From an uncultured Clostridia bacterium (GTDB taxonomy: Bacteria; Bacillota; Clostridia; Lachnospirales; CAG-274), in the NCBI GenBank assembly GCA_947585865.1, contig CANPXH010000002.1, positions 62,001-126,000 on the forward strand: a stretch of 64,000 nucleotides of DNA, in the 5' to 3' direction. The position numbers and the translations under genes are program-made. This document shows positions 42,210-52,191 of the stretch, in pieces. The notes beneath the pieces are model-generated. The model was given only the letters and a program-made list of their open reading frames with translations, was not told the origin of the DNA and searched no databases. Each line of letters starts with the position of its first letter. The stretch's first letter is position 1.

Positions 42210-43190
42210 ATGTATTCTCTGATATATGATGTGGCTGAGGAGTTTGGTATAAGACCGTTAAATATATATAAATGCAAGTATTACTATATTCTCAATTGTG
42301 CCGAAGGTACATATTCATTTTGTCAGGCAAGGCCAAAGGCAGGCAAAATAACGGAGATACATTCTGTCAAGACGGAGCTTGGCATTATGGGCATATGTAA
42401 TATAGATACATACTCCCTGACGGAAGGGGGTCTGCCCTATGCGGAACGGGACGGCAGACTTTATACGATAACAAGATTTTTCGGCTCAAACGAGCTCAAT
42501 TTTATGAACTCCAATCAGGTCGCTCTCACCTTAAGAAGCATAGGAGCTATACACAGAGGACTGACCGAAATAGAAAAAAGAACGGTATACGCTGCCGGTG
42601 AGAGCAAAAACAAGGTGATAGAAAAATATACCAGAGAATTGAAGGATATGCTGCGCATAAGAAAGTGTATAGGCAAAAGAATGTGGGATATGGATATATC
42701 GTATGTTTTCGACAGCTTTATGGAAAGAGCGGAGAAAAGCGTTGAAAAGCTTGTATCTTTGGGCTATGGAGAATATCCCACATATTGCCACAACGGACTT
42801 AAGGAGGGCAATATAATATACAAAAAAGGCAGGATATATATTATAGACTGGGATAATATGAAGCATTTAAGCTATATAGAGGACATTGCCTTTTTTATAA
42901 AAAGGTATATGAGAAAGAACTGCTATTATTCGGCTATGGCAAATGAATCTTATATGGATTTGGATGAATGCCTTAACAAATATTCTATATACGGCAGTGT
43001 TTCCGATAATGACTATGAAGTGCTGTCAGCCGTGCTGAGCTACCCTCAGCGCTTTATAGATACTGTAAAAGAAGGCTTCAGAACAGGGAAAAATTTTCTT
43101 CCCTCGGGCGTGAAAAGAAAGCTTGAGGAATGTATTGCACAAAAGGATTTTGAAGAAGGATATTTAAGGATACGAAAAGACGGGAAATAA
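42210..43190 (+). CDS. CotS-like kinase-fold protein, catalytic Asp missing
   Basis: A 326-residue protein with the aminoglycoside phosphotransferase/CotS fold of spore coat kinase-like proteins. It has a short N-lobe, helices with GAIHRGL, and a C-lobe ending in IIDWDNM (metal-binding DWD). In the Brenner motif the canonical H-G-D reads H194-N195-G196-LKEGN201, so the catalytic Asp is Gly. DWD and Asn201 remain. Either a pseudokinase or a diverged member is likely. Association with spores is inferred from the family and from the sporulation genes in the window. Confidence 0.7.
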   Translation: MYSLIYDVAEEFGIRPLNIYKCKYYYILNCAEGTYSFCQARPKAGKITEIHSVKTELGIMGICNIDTYSLTEGGLPYAERDGRLYTITRFFGSNELNFMNSNQVALTLRSIGAIHRGLTEIEKRTVYAAGESKNKVIEKYTRELKDMLRIRKCIGKRMWDMDISYVFDSFMERAEKSVEKLVSLGYGEYPTYCHNGLKEGNIIYKKGRIYIIDWDNMKHLSYIEDIAFFIKRYMRKNCYYSAMANESYMDLDECLNKYSIYGSVSDNDYEVLSAVLSYPQRFIDTVKEGFRTGKNFLPSGVKRKLEECIAQKDFEEGYLRIRKDGK

Positions 43191-43257
43191 AAAGTGTCCG
43201 TTTTATACAGGCAATGTGTGATGCTATCTTTTCGGGATATATTTAAAATACAGATAT

Positions 43258-43292
43258 AAAGGGCATTTGCAATTAAATGCAAATGCCCTTTT
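43258..43292. terminator. Bidirectional terminator between convergent genes
   Basis: AAAGGGCATTTGCA / TGCAAATGCCCTTTT with a six-base loop and A/T tracts on both sides, between the CotS-like gene and the DUF4364 gene. Confidence 0.9.
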
Positions 43293-43296
43293 ATAT

Positions 43297-43872
43297 TCAT
43301 TCCGACTTCGGCGGATTGTTTCGTATATCATTTGTAAGCTCGTCTGCAGACTTTTCATCCAGCAGGGATTTAAGTATGTTGTCATATATGGCGGTCACGT
43401 TTTCCTTCCAATTTTTACGCACCTGCTTGGCCATTTCCTTGGTGACAACAGTTACGTTGAGTTCCATAAGTGTAAGGTCATTTTCTATTATGCAGCACTT
43501 TACGACATATTCATCCTCGCTGTGCATAAAATAATTGGCGGAGACCTCATATTCCTTTTTTATCTGCTTTCTGTATTTACGAACATAGGCTATTATACTG
43601 TTGCGCTTGGATTCGGGTATGAGCTTCGCAAAGGAGTGGACCGTTTTTTCACCGAGATCCGTAAGGGTATAATATGTGTGATCGTTGTCTCTGTACACTT
43701 CAAGTATGCCGTTTTGCTCCATATCCGTTACATATGTTTGGAAGTCTATATAGTCCATATAGTCATTTACCGCAAAGTCGTATAAATGCTCCCATGAAAG
43801 CTGCATATCCATCTGATAAAGCAGATACAGTATTATAAGCCTGTTTTCGGCCACGAGTCTTCCTGATTTCAT
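43297..43872 (-). CDS. DUF4364 family protein
   Basis: A 191-residue protein typical of clostridia. Residues 5-75 form a winged-helix (NRLIILYLLYQMDMQLSWEH; YTLTDLGEKTVHSFAKLIP), the rest an alpha/beta domain. The winged helix suggests DNA binding, but no target is known. It has its own consensus promoter at 43915-43943. Confidence 0.85.
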   Translation of the reverse strand: MKSGRLVAENRLIILYLLYQMDMQLSWEHLYDFAVNDYMDYIDFQTYVTDMEQNGILEVYRDNDHTYYTLTDLGEKTVHSFAKLIPESKRNSIIAYVRKYRKQIKKEYEVSANYFMHSEDEYVVKCCIIENDLTLMELNVTVVTKEMAKQVRKNWKENVTAIYDNILKSLLDEKSADELTNDIRNNPPKSE

Positions 43873-43914
43873 AATAATACCTATTCCTTTTGATATTTAG
43901 TCGAATTATAAAGC

Positions 43915-43943
43915 ATTATACTATATTTTGAGGAATAAGTAAA
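43915..43943 (-). promoter_or_regulatory. Promoter of the DUF4364 gene
   Basis: On the minus strand TTTACT (43938-43943) and TATAAT (43915-43920) with a 17 bp spacer. Confidence 0.7.
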
Positions 43944-43997
43944 CATATTAAAATGTATAAAATTTCTTGCGTGATTTGTGAAAAATGCCGATAGTTT

Positions 43998-44915
43998 TTA
44001 AATTTTATATCCCTGATAGCTTCCCCGCCTTATGAATTCTTTTGATATGGAGTTGAGCACATATCTTTTATCAAGGCTCCAGCGAGGCTCAAATAGCGTT
44101 TCCTTCTTGCCGTCTCCCGTTATGCGGTGTATAACGATGCTTTGAGGGATCCGCTCTATGATGTCCACTATGGTGCATACATATTCCTCGGGCTCCATTA
44201 TATGGAAAGGAGCCCTGCGGTACATATTATAAAGTTCGGTGCCTTTTATTATGTGGAGGAGCTGGAGCTTAAGACCTTTTGTTCCTGCGTTTACGGCAAA
44301 CCTAACGGAGTCCAGCATGGTATTTCTGTCTTCATGGGGAAGCCCCAGTATTATATGGGTTATCGTATCTATATTTGCGGCATTGAGCATATTTACAGCC
44401 TTTGTATACACATCGTTTTTATAGCATCTGTTCAGGAGAAGAGCCGTTTTTTCATCGGATGTTTGCAGACCCAGTTCCACACATACATATATCCTGCGGG
44501 AAAGCTCATATATATAGTCGGCGATCTCTTCCGAGATGCAATCCGGCCTTGTGGCTATGGATATCCCCACAACATCAGGCAGTGCCGCCGCTTCTTCATA
44601 AAGAGCCTTAAGACGCTTTAGCGGGGCATAAGTGTTGGTATATGCCTGAAAATACATGATATACTTTCCGTAGCCCCATTTATCCGCCATTTTATTTTTC
44701 ATTTCATTATACTGCTGTGTAACCGAGGTATCACGTCTGCCCGCAAAGTCTCCCGAACCTCTTCCGCTGCAAAATATACAGCCCCTGCGGGAAAGAGTGC
44801 CGTCACGGTTCGGACAAGTAAAGCCTCCGTCTATAGCCAGCTTTATAACCTTAAAGCCGAATATATTTCTGTAATGATCGTTTGCCGAATAAAAGGGGTG
44901 CTTTGGTCCTAGCAT
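43998..44915 (-). CDS. Radical SAM protein, TIGR01212/YhcC type
   Basis: A 305-residue radical SAM enzyme. The cluster Cys are in FTCPNRDGTLSRRGCIFCSG; this spaced C-x(n)-C-x2-C pattern with the preceding KLAIDGGFTCPNRDG is specific to the YhcC family. Downstream features are ELGLQTSDEKTALLLNRCYK and HIILGLPHEDRNTMLDSV. Reaction unknown; tRNA or protein modification has been proposed. It overlaps the addA stop by seven bases, so both are on one transcript. Confidence 0.92.
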   Translation of the reverse strand: MLGPKHPFYSANDHYRNIFGFKVIKLAIDGGFTCPNRDGTLSRRGCIFCSGRGSGDFAGRRDTSVTQQYNEMKNKMADKWGYGKYIMYFQAYTNTYAPLKRLKALYEEAAALPDVVGISIATRPDCISEEIADYIYELSRRIYVCVELGLQTSDEKTALLLNRCYKNDVYTKAVNMLNAANIDTITHIILGLPHEDRNTMLDSVRFAVNAGTKGLKLQLLHIIKGTELYNMYRRAPFHIMEPEEYVCTIVDIIERIPQSIVIHRITGDGKKETLFEPRWSLDKRYVLNSISKEFIRRGSYQGYKI

Positions 44916-47900
44916 AATATTTCACAGTCCTCATATATGGAATAAATACAGGCTTCTTTTACTTTTTTGCCTGTGCTTTGCTCTATTGCCTTCTTGTAAA
45001 GATCAAGCTGTATCTTGTATTTTTTTACAAGCTCGGAGGTATCGTGATCGTGTACATAGTCTGTTTTGTAATCCACCAAAACTATGTGATCGCCTTCCGT
45101 AAAGTACAGGTCTATTATGCCGTGCACCATTATGCCTGTATCGGTCTTGTATTTGTCTTTGTATATTTCTTTCGAACTCATTTCCGTTACAAAAGGCGCT
45201 TCCTTATATACGCTGTCCGAATTCTGTATCCTTTTGAAAAGAGATGAGTGTATAAAGCTGCTGAGCTTTTTGAAGCTCAATGACTTTATTTCTTCACTGG
45301 AGAGTATGCCTTTGGTCTCAAGGGAGGATATGTATGCCCTAAGGTCATCGTCATTATGTATCCCGTTGAAATCCATATGCTCCATAACGCAATGATATAC
45401 AGTACCTCTTGCTGCGCCGCTTATCTTCTTGTCTTTATCGAAAGCGTGCATATAAACGGTGCTGTTGTCGAAATAATTGGGGAGCTCCTCTTCTGTCCTC
45501 ATTCTTTTTATTTCAGTAATGGATATTTTGGAAGGTATCTGAGTAAGTTCCGCATCGTGATATACATACTCCATATTTTCAAAAACGGTTTGGTCTTCTC
45601 CGCTGTATCCATTATCCGTACTTACAAGCTCGGTAAGTATGTCTGCCTTTTCTTCCGAACCCTTGAGTATACGTGAGTATATTTGTTCGGGAGTCAATAC
45701 AGTCTCCTTTATGGAGTTGGGGAAACGGTCTTTGCGCATAAGCGCCATAACGAGCCACATCATTCTGTTCTGCTTTCCAAGCAGATAATATGAGGGCAGA
45801 GCAAGTACCTCCCTGCTGCGTATATGGCTTAAGTCGAGCAGCTTCTTTTCCAGGTTTGATACTGAGCCCATAAGCACAAGCTTTTCCTTTGCCCGTGTAA
45901 AGGCAACATATAAAAGTCTCATTTCTTCCGATAAAAGCTCATTCATTGCTTTTTCCTTGAGGAGAGTATACGGCACAGATACCGTCTTTGTCCTGTATTT
46001 AGCATCAAAGTGCTTTACGGCAATGCCGTGATCTCTGTCGATAAGCATATTCCCGTTAAGATCCGTTTTGTTAAAGCGTTTTTCCAGCTCAGGCACGAAC
46101 ACAACAGGGAATTCAAGACCCTTGCTGCCGTGTATGGTCATTATCCTTACGGCATTTTCTCCCTCTGATACGGAGGAGCACTGCTGTATGTTTATATCTT
46201 CTGTATGAGACAAAAGTCTTTTCAGATCAAAGTTTCCGTTTTTTTCAAATTCATGCACCGATTCCTTGAATCTTATAAGGTTGGCTTGTCTCAGCTTGCC
46301 GTTTTCAAGTATACCGCAGCAGCTATAGTATCCCGTATAGTCGTATATCTGCGTGACAAGAGATGTGAGAGTATTGTTTTTGCTGTGGTCTCTCAGGCAG
46401 GAAATATCATTTAAGAATCTTTCGAGCTTCTCCGAAAGGGCGTCGTCAAATTTGCCGGCATATTCCCTTACAGCCCTGTAAAATCGTCTTTCTGCGGAAT
46501 TGAGCCTTATGGCTGCCAGTTCATTGCTGTCTATATCGTATATGGGAGATGTAAGCACCTGTATAACATATATGTCCTGGAGCGGATTGTCTATTACGGA
46601 GAGAATGGCGATAACAGTGCTTACCTCGTCTGTTTGAGCAAGCTGACTTGCCTTTTTGTCCACAACTGCGGGTATGCCTCTTTCAGCCAAGGCGGAGGCA
46701 TAGAGCTCCGCATTGTTCCTGTCCTTCAGGAGTATTGCCACATCCTTTGGCTGCAGTGCTTTGTACTCCTCGGCTTTGATATCGTATACCCTGTGGTTCT
46801 CCAGCATCTCGGATATTCTCTGTGCCGTGAGCAAAGGAGAGCATTGCTTTTGCGGTATAACGGATGCTTGCCCTTGCGGAGGAACGTCTATTATGTACAC
46901 CTCGGTCTTGTCATCGATATCATCGCCTTCCATATCGGGATAAGGCGCACGAGGATAAAGGGCAGCCCTGCTGTCATAGTCTATTTCTCCAAGCTCCTTG
47001 CTCATAAGCTGATAGAAAAAGAAATTGCAGCTGTCCAGCACAGAAGCTCTGGAGCGGTAATTTTCAGACAGCGGTATCAGCAGATCATCGGAGCTTGTAT
47101 CGGTACCGTAGCTTTCATATTTTTTTGTAAATATTTCGGGAGTAGCCATTCTGAAACGGTATATAGCCTGCTTTATATCGCCTACCATAAACATATTGCG
47201 CCCTTGTCTTGAAACGGCGCTGAGTATTTCCTCCTGCAAATAGTTGCTGTCCTGATACTCGTCTATTATTATTTCATAAAATTGCTTTTGAAGCTCCTTG
47301 GCGGAGTCGGTCACGCTGCCGTCATCATTTTTGAGTATACTCAGGCACATATGCTCGATATCGCTGAATTCGGCGATCTGCTCTTCTGTTTTGCGCAGTA
47401 AAAAGAGCCTTGAAAATTCTATTACAGTATTTATGAGCTCCTGCATTATGGGAGCCTGAGCCTTTGCTATCATATCGGCAATGTCCTTTCCGTAAGGGAA
47501 AAGTGATGAATTGACGTTCGCAGAGGAATATATTTCGCCTATGATGGATCTGAAGGTGCTTCTGAGAGAATTTACAGTATCTATCGTCTCCTTTGGCACG
47601 GTGGTTTTCTTATCTGCGGCGGAGCGGGCAAACTTAAGCTCCTTTAAATAGGTGAGAAAGTCTTCGTCTATGCCGTTGAGACATTTGGATATAAGGGTAT
47701 CTATGATGATCTTATCGCTGTTTTCCCCTGATATCAGCACTCTTTCAAGAGCCTTGTGGGAGCCCTTTGAATCCTTGTAAATATTAAGCGCCGTTTCGTA
47801 AACATCCCTTGCCCTGCAGAGCTTTTTAAGGATCTCTTCTTTCATAAGCCGACCCCAGCCCGTAGAGTAAATACCTCTATCGGTGCCGCCGTACATTTCT

Positions 47901-48514
47901 CTGCATTTTAACAGCCACTTTTCGGGATAGGGCTGAGAACAGGAAAAATCATATATGGCGTATATACAGTTTTCAAGCCCGTCGTCTGAATATTGAGGAG
48001 AAAAATAATCCGAAAGAGCAATAAATGCATTGCTGCCTTCACTGTATTTTCTCTCCAAAAGTTCATCCAGCACTTCCTTTTTTATCTGAACGGTCTCGTC
48101 TGAGGTAACTGTTCTGAAATTGGGATCAAGGGCAGCAAGATGAAAATTCCTCTTTACCACCATGGCGCAAAAGGCGTCTATTGTGGTTATATATGATTTA
48201 TTTAGGAGTATGAGCTGCTTTTGAAGATGAGCAAGAAGCTTGTGATCTTGGTGCTCTTTTTCGCTTTCTTCTTTTATTGCGCCGTTTATTGCTTTGCCTA
48301 TTCTTTCCCTCATCTCTGCCGCTGCCTTGTTTGTAAAGGTAACTATAAGAAGATTATCTATATTTACATTGCTTTTGATATCCGTTATCAAGGACATGAC
48401 TCTCTGCACGAGCACAAACGTTTTGCCTGAGCCTGCCGCTGCGCTTACAAGCACATTTTTATTTCGTACATTTATTGCAAGAGCTTGTCCTGCGCTTGGA
48501 GTAAATTCCGCCAT
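44909..48514 (-). CDS. addA: ATP-dependent helicase/nuclease AddA
   Basis: A 1201-residue UvrD-like helicase with C-terminal RecB-type nuclease; with AddB it resects double-strand breaks to Chi. Features: Walker A SAAAGSGKTFVLVQRV, motif II IIIDEYQDSNYLQEE, helicase C motifs (TIHGSKGLEFPVVFVPEL, RLLYVAFTRAKEKLVL), and nuclease motif HIVLVDYKTDYV after GIIDLYF. I chose ATG 48512-48514 over an ATG at 48520 because AAAGGAGA is too close to the latter. No addB is next to it, which is unusual. Confidence 0.95.
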   Translation of the reverse strand: MAEFTPSAGQALAINVRNKNVLVSAAAGSGKTFVLVQRVMSLITDIKSNVNIDNLLIVTFTNKAAAEMRERIGKAINGAIKEESEKEHQDHKLLAHLQKQLILLNKSYITTIDAFCAMVVKRNFHLAALDPNFRTVTSDETVQIKKEVLDELLERKYSEGSNAFIALSDYFSPQYSDDGLENCIYAIYDFSCSQPYPEKWLLKCREMYGGTDRGIYSTGWGRLMKEEILKKLCRARDVYETALNIYKDSKGSHKALERVLISGENSDKIIIDTLISKCLNGIDEDFLTYLKELKFARSAADKKTTVPKETIDTVNSLRSTFRSIIGEIYSSANVNSSLFPYGKDIADMIAKAQAPIMQELINTVIEFSRLFLLRKTEEQIAEFSDIEHMCLSILKNDDGSVTDSAKELQKQFYEIIIDEYQDSNYLQEEILSAVSRQGRNMFMVGDIKQAIYRFRMATPEIFTKKYESYGTDTSSDDLLIPLSENYRSRASVLDSCNFFFYQLMSKELGEIDYDSRAALYPRAPYPDMEGDDIDDKTEVYIIDVPPQGQASVIPQKQCSPLLTAQRISEMLENHRVYDIKAEEYKALQPKDVAILLKDRNNAELYASALAERGIPAVVDKKASQLAQTDEVSTVIAILSVIDNPLQDIYVIQVLTSPIYDIDSNELAAIRLNSAERRFYRAVREYAGKFDDALSEKLERFLNDISCLRDHSKNNTLTSLVTQIYDYTGYYSCCGILENGKLRQANLIRFKESVHEFEKNGNFDLKRLLSHTEDINIQQCSSVSEGENAVRIMTIHGSKGLEFPVVFVPELEKRFNKTDLNGNMLIDRDHGIAVKHFDAKYRTKTVSVPYTLLKEKAMNELLSEEMRLLYVAFTRAKEKLVLMGSVSNLEKKLLDLSHIRSREVLALPSYYLLGKQNRMMWLVMALMRKDRFPNSIKETVLTPEQIYSRILKGSEEKADILTELVSTDNGYSGEDQTVFENMEYVYHDAELTQIPSKISITEIKRMRTEEELPNYFDNSTVYMHAFDKDKKISGAARGTVYHCVMEHMDFNGIHNDDDLRAYISSLETKGILSSEEIKSLSFKKLSSFIHSSLFKRIQNSDSVYKEAPFVTEMSSKEIYKDKYKTDTGIMVHGIIDLYFTEGDHIVLVDYKTDYVHDHDTSELVKKYKIQLDLYKKAIEQSTGKKVKEACIYSIYEDCEILC

Positions 48515-48585
48515 TGTCATTCTCCTTTTGTGTTGTGATGGTCTTTGCAATTATAATACAATATTTATGAGATATTTGCAACTAA

Positions 48586-48618
48586 TATAAAAATGCCATA
48601 GGTGAGCCTATGGCATTT
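48586..48618 (-). terminator. Terminator of the ABC exporter operon
   Basis: On the minus strand AAATGCCATAGG / CCTATGGCATTT with a four-base loop, followed by TTTAT. Confidence 0.88.
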
Positions 48619-48622
48619 CATA

Positions 48623-50425
48623 TCACACAGCTTCGTTTTCTCCGCTGCTGAACTGGTTCATATAAAGGGTATAGTAGAAGCCCTTGGCTGCCAGCAGCTC
48701 CTTGTGATTGCCTCTTTCGACTATCTTGCCGTCTTTGAGCACGGCTATGAGGTCGGCATTTCTTATTGTTGAAAGCCTGTGAGCTATAACAAAGCTGGTC
48801 TTGCCCTTCATAAGATTGAGCATAGCCTTTTGGATCTTTATCTCGGTTCTGGTATCCACGTTGCTCGTAGCCTCGTCAAGAATAAGTATTTTAGGGTTGG
48901 CAAGCATTGTTCTTGCTATGGCGAGCATCTGCTTCTGACCCTGTGAAAGGGAGTCGTTATCCTCTGATATTTCTGTATCGTAGCCTTGAGGAAGACGCCT
49001 TATAAATTCATGAGCCTGTGAAAGTATGGCCGCCTGCTTTACTTCGGCATCTGAGGCATCAAGCCTGCCGTAGCGTATATTTTCCATAATGGTGCCTGTA
49101 AAGAGGTAGGTGTCTTGCAGCACTATACCCAAAGAGCTTCTGAGAGAATCTCTTGTAAGGTGCGTGATGTCCTTTCCGTCTATGGAAATAACGCCCTGCT
49201 GTATATCATAGAAGCGGGTAAGAAGATTTATAATGGTTGTCTTGCCTGCGCCTGTAGGGCCTACAAGAGCTATTGTCTGTCCGGGCTCAGCGTACAGATC
49301 TATATGCTTGAGTATGGGATGACCTTCTTCATAGGCAAAGCATACATCCTTGAAGTCGACTCTTCCCACAACATCGGTCAGTACAATGGCATCTTTATCG
49401 TCGGCCGGTTCGGGCTCCTGATCCATTACCTGGAATACTCTCTCTGCGCCTGCTATGGCGGAAAGCAATGTATTGTACTGCATTGCAAGCTCGTTGAAGG
49501 GTCTTGCGAACTGCTTGGAGTAGATCAGGAAGCTTGTGATTATACCGGGGCTTATGCCTATAATGGCGCCCGTTACTGCTATAAGACCGTAGCACAGGCT
49601 GTTTATAAGGGTGGAAGCAGGGCCCATAAGACCAGAGAATATCTGTGCGTTGGTGCCGGCACTTTTAAGCTTTTCATTGAGATCGGTGAGCCTTTTGAGC
49701 TCATCGGCCTCCTTTACAAATGTTTTCACGACCTTTTGGCCTGTTATGGATTCTTCTATACTTCCGTTTAACGCACCCAGTACCCTTTGCTGCTCTTTGA
49801 AATATACCCTGGATCTTTTTGTAATAGCCTTTGTTATAATGAAAAGCACGGGTATGGCAAGCAGGCATACGCAGGTAAGCGGTATGCTGAGACTTATCAT
49901 AAATCCAAGCACGCCCACTATCATAAGGGCGCTTTGAAATGCCTGGGAAAGGCTTGTGTTCAGCGAAAGGGAGATATTGTCCACATCGTTTGTTATACGG
50001 CTCATAATATCGCCCTTTGAAGTGGTATCATAGTATTTTAAAGGCAGAGCCTGCATTTTATCAAAAAGGTCTTTCCTTATTGCAAATACGGTATTTTGAG
50101 ATACGTTTACGCAAAGCTGAGTCATAAGCCATGTAAAGGAGGCGGAAAGGGCATATATCACCACAAGCACGGCTATCACCCTTGCCAGCTCGTTAAATTT
50201 GCCGGGCAGTACGTATTTGTCTATGGCGGTGCCTACTATCCTTGTGGAAACAAGATTTGTGAGCACGGAAAATGTCACGAAGAAAAATACCATAAAAAGC
50301 TTGAATTTGTGTATGGATACATAGTGCCACAGCCTTAAAAGAGTTTTCTTCATTTCCTTTGGCTTTTGCACGGGCATTGCTCTTTTTTGTCCCTTGTTGG
50401 GAGGTATATTGTTGTTTGCTGCCAT
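48623..50425 (-). CDS. ABC exporter half-transporter (second subunit)
   Basis: A 600-residue ABC-type multidrug exporter subunit. Residues 30-330 form six membrane helices; the nucleotide domain has Walker A LVGPTGAGKTTIINLL, signature DSLSQGQKQML and Walker B ILILDEATSNVDTRTE. The intact catalytic Glu (DEAT) suggests this is the active site contributor. It overlaps the upstream partner by three bases (stop-start TAATG), so they likely form a heterodimer. Substrate (drug, peptide or lipid) cannot be told. Confidence 0.93.
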   Translation of the reverse strand: MAANNNIPPNKGQKRAMPVQKPKEMKKTLLRLWHYVSIHKFKLFMVFFFVTFSVLTNLVSTRIVGTAIDKYVLPGKFNELARVIAVLVVIYALSASFTWLMTQLCVNVSQNTVFAIRKDLFDKMQALPLKYYDTTSKGDIMSRITNDVDNISLSLNTSLSQAFQSALMIVGVLGFMISLSIPLTCVCLLAIPVLFIITKAITKRSRVYFKEQQRVLGALNGSIEESITGQKVVKTFVKEADELKRLTDLNEKLKSAGTNAQIFSGLMGPASTLINSLCYGLIAVTGAIIGISPGIITSFLIYSKQFARPFNELAMQYNTLLSAIAGAERVFQVMDQEPEPADDKDAIVLTDVVGRVDFKDVCFAYEEGHPILKHIDLYAEPGQTIALVGPTGAGKTTIINLLTRFYDIQQGVISIDGKDITHLTRDSLRSSLGIVLQDTYLFTGTIMENIRYGRLDASDAEVKQAAILSQAHEFIRRLPQGYDTEISEDNDSLSQGQKQMLAIARTMLANPKILILDEATSNVDTRTEIKIQKAMLNLMKGKTSFVIAHRLSTIRNADLIAVLKDGKIVERGNHKELLAAKGFYYTLYMNQFSSGENEAV

Positions 50426-52155
50426 TACCGATCATCCTCCCTTTTAAGCTGTGAATTGTATATTTCCTGATATTCGCTGCTGTTCTTTATAAGATAATCG
50501 TGGTCGCCCACAGCGGTTATCCTGCCGCTGTTGATTATAACTATCTTGTCGGCGTGCATCACCGAAGTTATTTTTTGGGCAATGATTATTTTTGTGATAC
50601 CGCTGTAATTTTCTCTTAACGCCTTTTGTATCCTTGCCTCGGTAGCTGTGTCAAGAGCGGAGGTGCTGTCGTCGAATATAAGTATCTTAGGCTTTTTGAT
50701 GATAGTACGGGCTATGGATACTCTCTGCTTTTGTCCGCCCGATATGTTTACGCCCATCTGCCCCAGCTCTGTATTGAATCCATCGGGCATTTCGGTTATG
50801 AATTCGTAGGCCTGAGCATCCTTTGCCGCTGATATGATATCATCATCGGATGCATCCGCTTTGCCCCATTTTATATTTTCCTTTATGGTTCCCGAAAAGA
50901 GTATGGGCTTTTGCAAAACTATGCCTATACTGTTTCTCAGATAGTCAAGACCGATATCCCGTACATCTGTGCCGTCTATTTTGATACTGCCCTCCGTTAC
51001 GTCATAAAGTCTGGGTATGAGATTTACGAGCGTGGATTTGCCTGCGCCTGTTTCGCCAAGTATTCCCACGGTCTCGCCGCTTTTTATATCAAGGCTTATG
51101 TTTTCCAGCACAGGGTCGCCGGTGCTTTTGGGATAAGCAAAGGATACGTTGTCGAATACTATGTTGCCGTGAGTGACAGCGGCATTGTTGGGATGGCTGC
51201 TGTCCTTTATATCGGTTTCCGTTTCAAGGACTTCATTTATCCTGTCTATGGATGCCTTGCCTCTTGTCATCTGCATAAGAGCCATGCCTACCATCATAAA
51301 GGACATAAGTATCTGATTGATGTATGTGATGTATGCCATAAGGTCGCCTGTTTCCATAGAGCCGGAGTATACCATATTTCCGCCTCTCCACAGTATTATT
51401 ATTATGACGTTGTTGAGCACGAACATCATAACGGGCATTATGAGAGTCATTATTCTGAAAGCTGAGATAGTGGTATCTCTCAGATCCCTGTTCCTTTCGT
51501 CAAACTTGTGTTTTTCCTCCTCCCCGCGTACAAAGGCCTTTATTACCCTTACTCCCGAAAGGGCATCACGCATTATGGTATTGACGTTGTCTATCTTTTC
51601 CTGCACGAGTCTGAAAAGGGGGAAGGTGTGTCTGATCACAAGGACTATTGTGGCGCCGAGTATTGCCACTGCCGCCACAAGCACAAATGTCAGCTTTACG
51701 TTTATGAGGAATGCCATTGTGAGACCGCCTATGAACATAAAGGGGGAGCGCACAAGCATCCTTAAGCTCATAAGTACTATGAGCTGAGCCTGGGTTATGT
51801 CGTTTGTGAGCCTTGTGACAAGAGATGAGGTGTGGAATTTGTCCAGATTCACAAATGAGAAGCTCTGTATTTTTTCGAGCATGGCTTCCCTTACGTCGGT
51901 GCCGAAGCCCTGTGATGCCTTGGAAGCGCATACGGTACAGCCTACGCCGCCTACTACGCCGCACAGAGCCGTTAATATCATTAAAAGACCCCTTGATATG
52001 ATATAGGCGTTATTGCCCTGAGCAATGCCCGTGTCCACTATGGAGCTCATTATTCTGGGGATTATAAGCTCACTTGACACTTCTATTATCATAAGCAGGG
52101 GTGCAAGTATCGTATATATAATATAAGGCTTAAGGTAATTTAAAAGTTTTCTCAT
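50425..52155 (-). CDS. ABC exporter half-transporter (first subunit)
   Basis: A 576-residue partner exporter subunit. It has six membrane helices followed by Walker A ILGETGAGKSTLVNLI, signature NISGGQKQRVSIA and Walker B ILIFDDSTSALDTATE. Here the Glu after Walker B is Asp (FDDSTS), which marks the degenerate site of a heterodimeric exporter; the partner has the intact Glu. Start supported by GGAGGG. The operon is controlled by a MarR-like operator. Confidence 0.93.
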   Translation of the reverse strand: MRKLLNYLKPYIIYTILAPLLMIIEVSSELIIPRIMSSIVDTGIAQGNNAYIISRGLLMILTALCGVVGGVGCTVCASKASQGFGTDVREAMLEKIQSFSFVNLDKFHTSSLVTRLTNDITQAQLIVLMSLRMLVRSPFMFIGGLTMAFLINVKLTFVLVAAVAILGATIVLVIRHTFPLFRLVQEKIDNVNTIMRDALSGVRVIKAFVRGEEEKHKFDERNRDLRDTTISAFRIMTLIMPVMMFVLNNVIIIILWRGGNMVYSGSMETGDLMAYITYINQILMSFMMVGMALMQMTRGKASIDRINEVLETETDIKDSSHPNNAAVTHGNIVFDNVSFAYPKSTGDPVLENISLDIKSGETVGILGETGAGKSTLVNLIPRLYDVTEGSIKIDGTDVRDIGLDYLRNSIGIVLQKPILFSGTIKENIKWGKADASDDDIISAAKDAQAYEFITEMPDGFNTELGQMGVNISGGQKQRVSIARTIIKKPKILIFDDSTSALDTATEARIQKALRENYSGITKIIIAQKITSVMHADKIVIINSGRITAVGDHDYLIKNSSEYQEIYNSQLKREDDR

Positions 52156-52174
52156 ACACTATCCCTCCGAAAAA

Positions 52175-52188
52175 GTTAGAAGTCTAAC
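52175..52188. promoter_or_regulatory. MarR-type operator over the ABC exporter start site
   Basis: GTTAGAAGTCTAAC, an inverted repeat (GTTAGA/TCTAAC, two-base centre) just downstream of the minus-strand -10, where a bound MarR-family repressor would block transcription. No MarR gene is nearby. Confidence 0.6.
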
Positions 52189-52191
52189 AAT

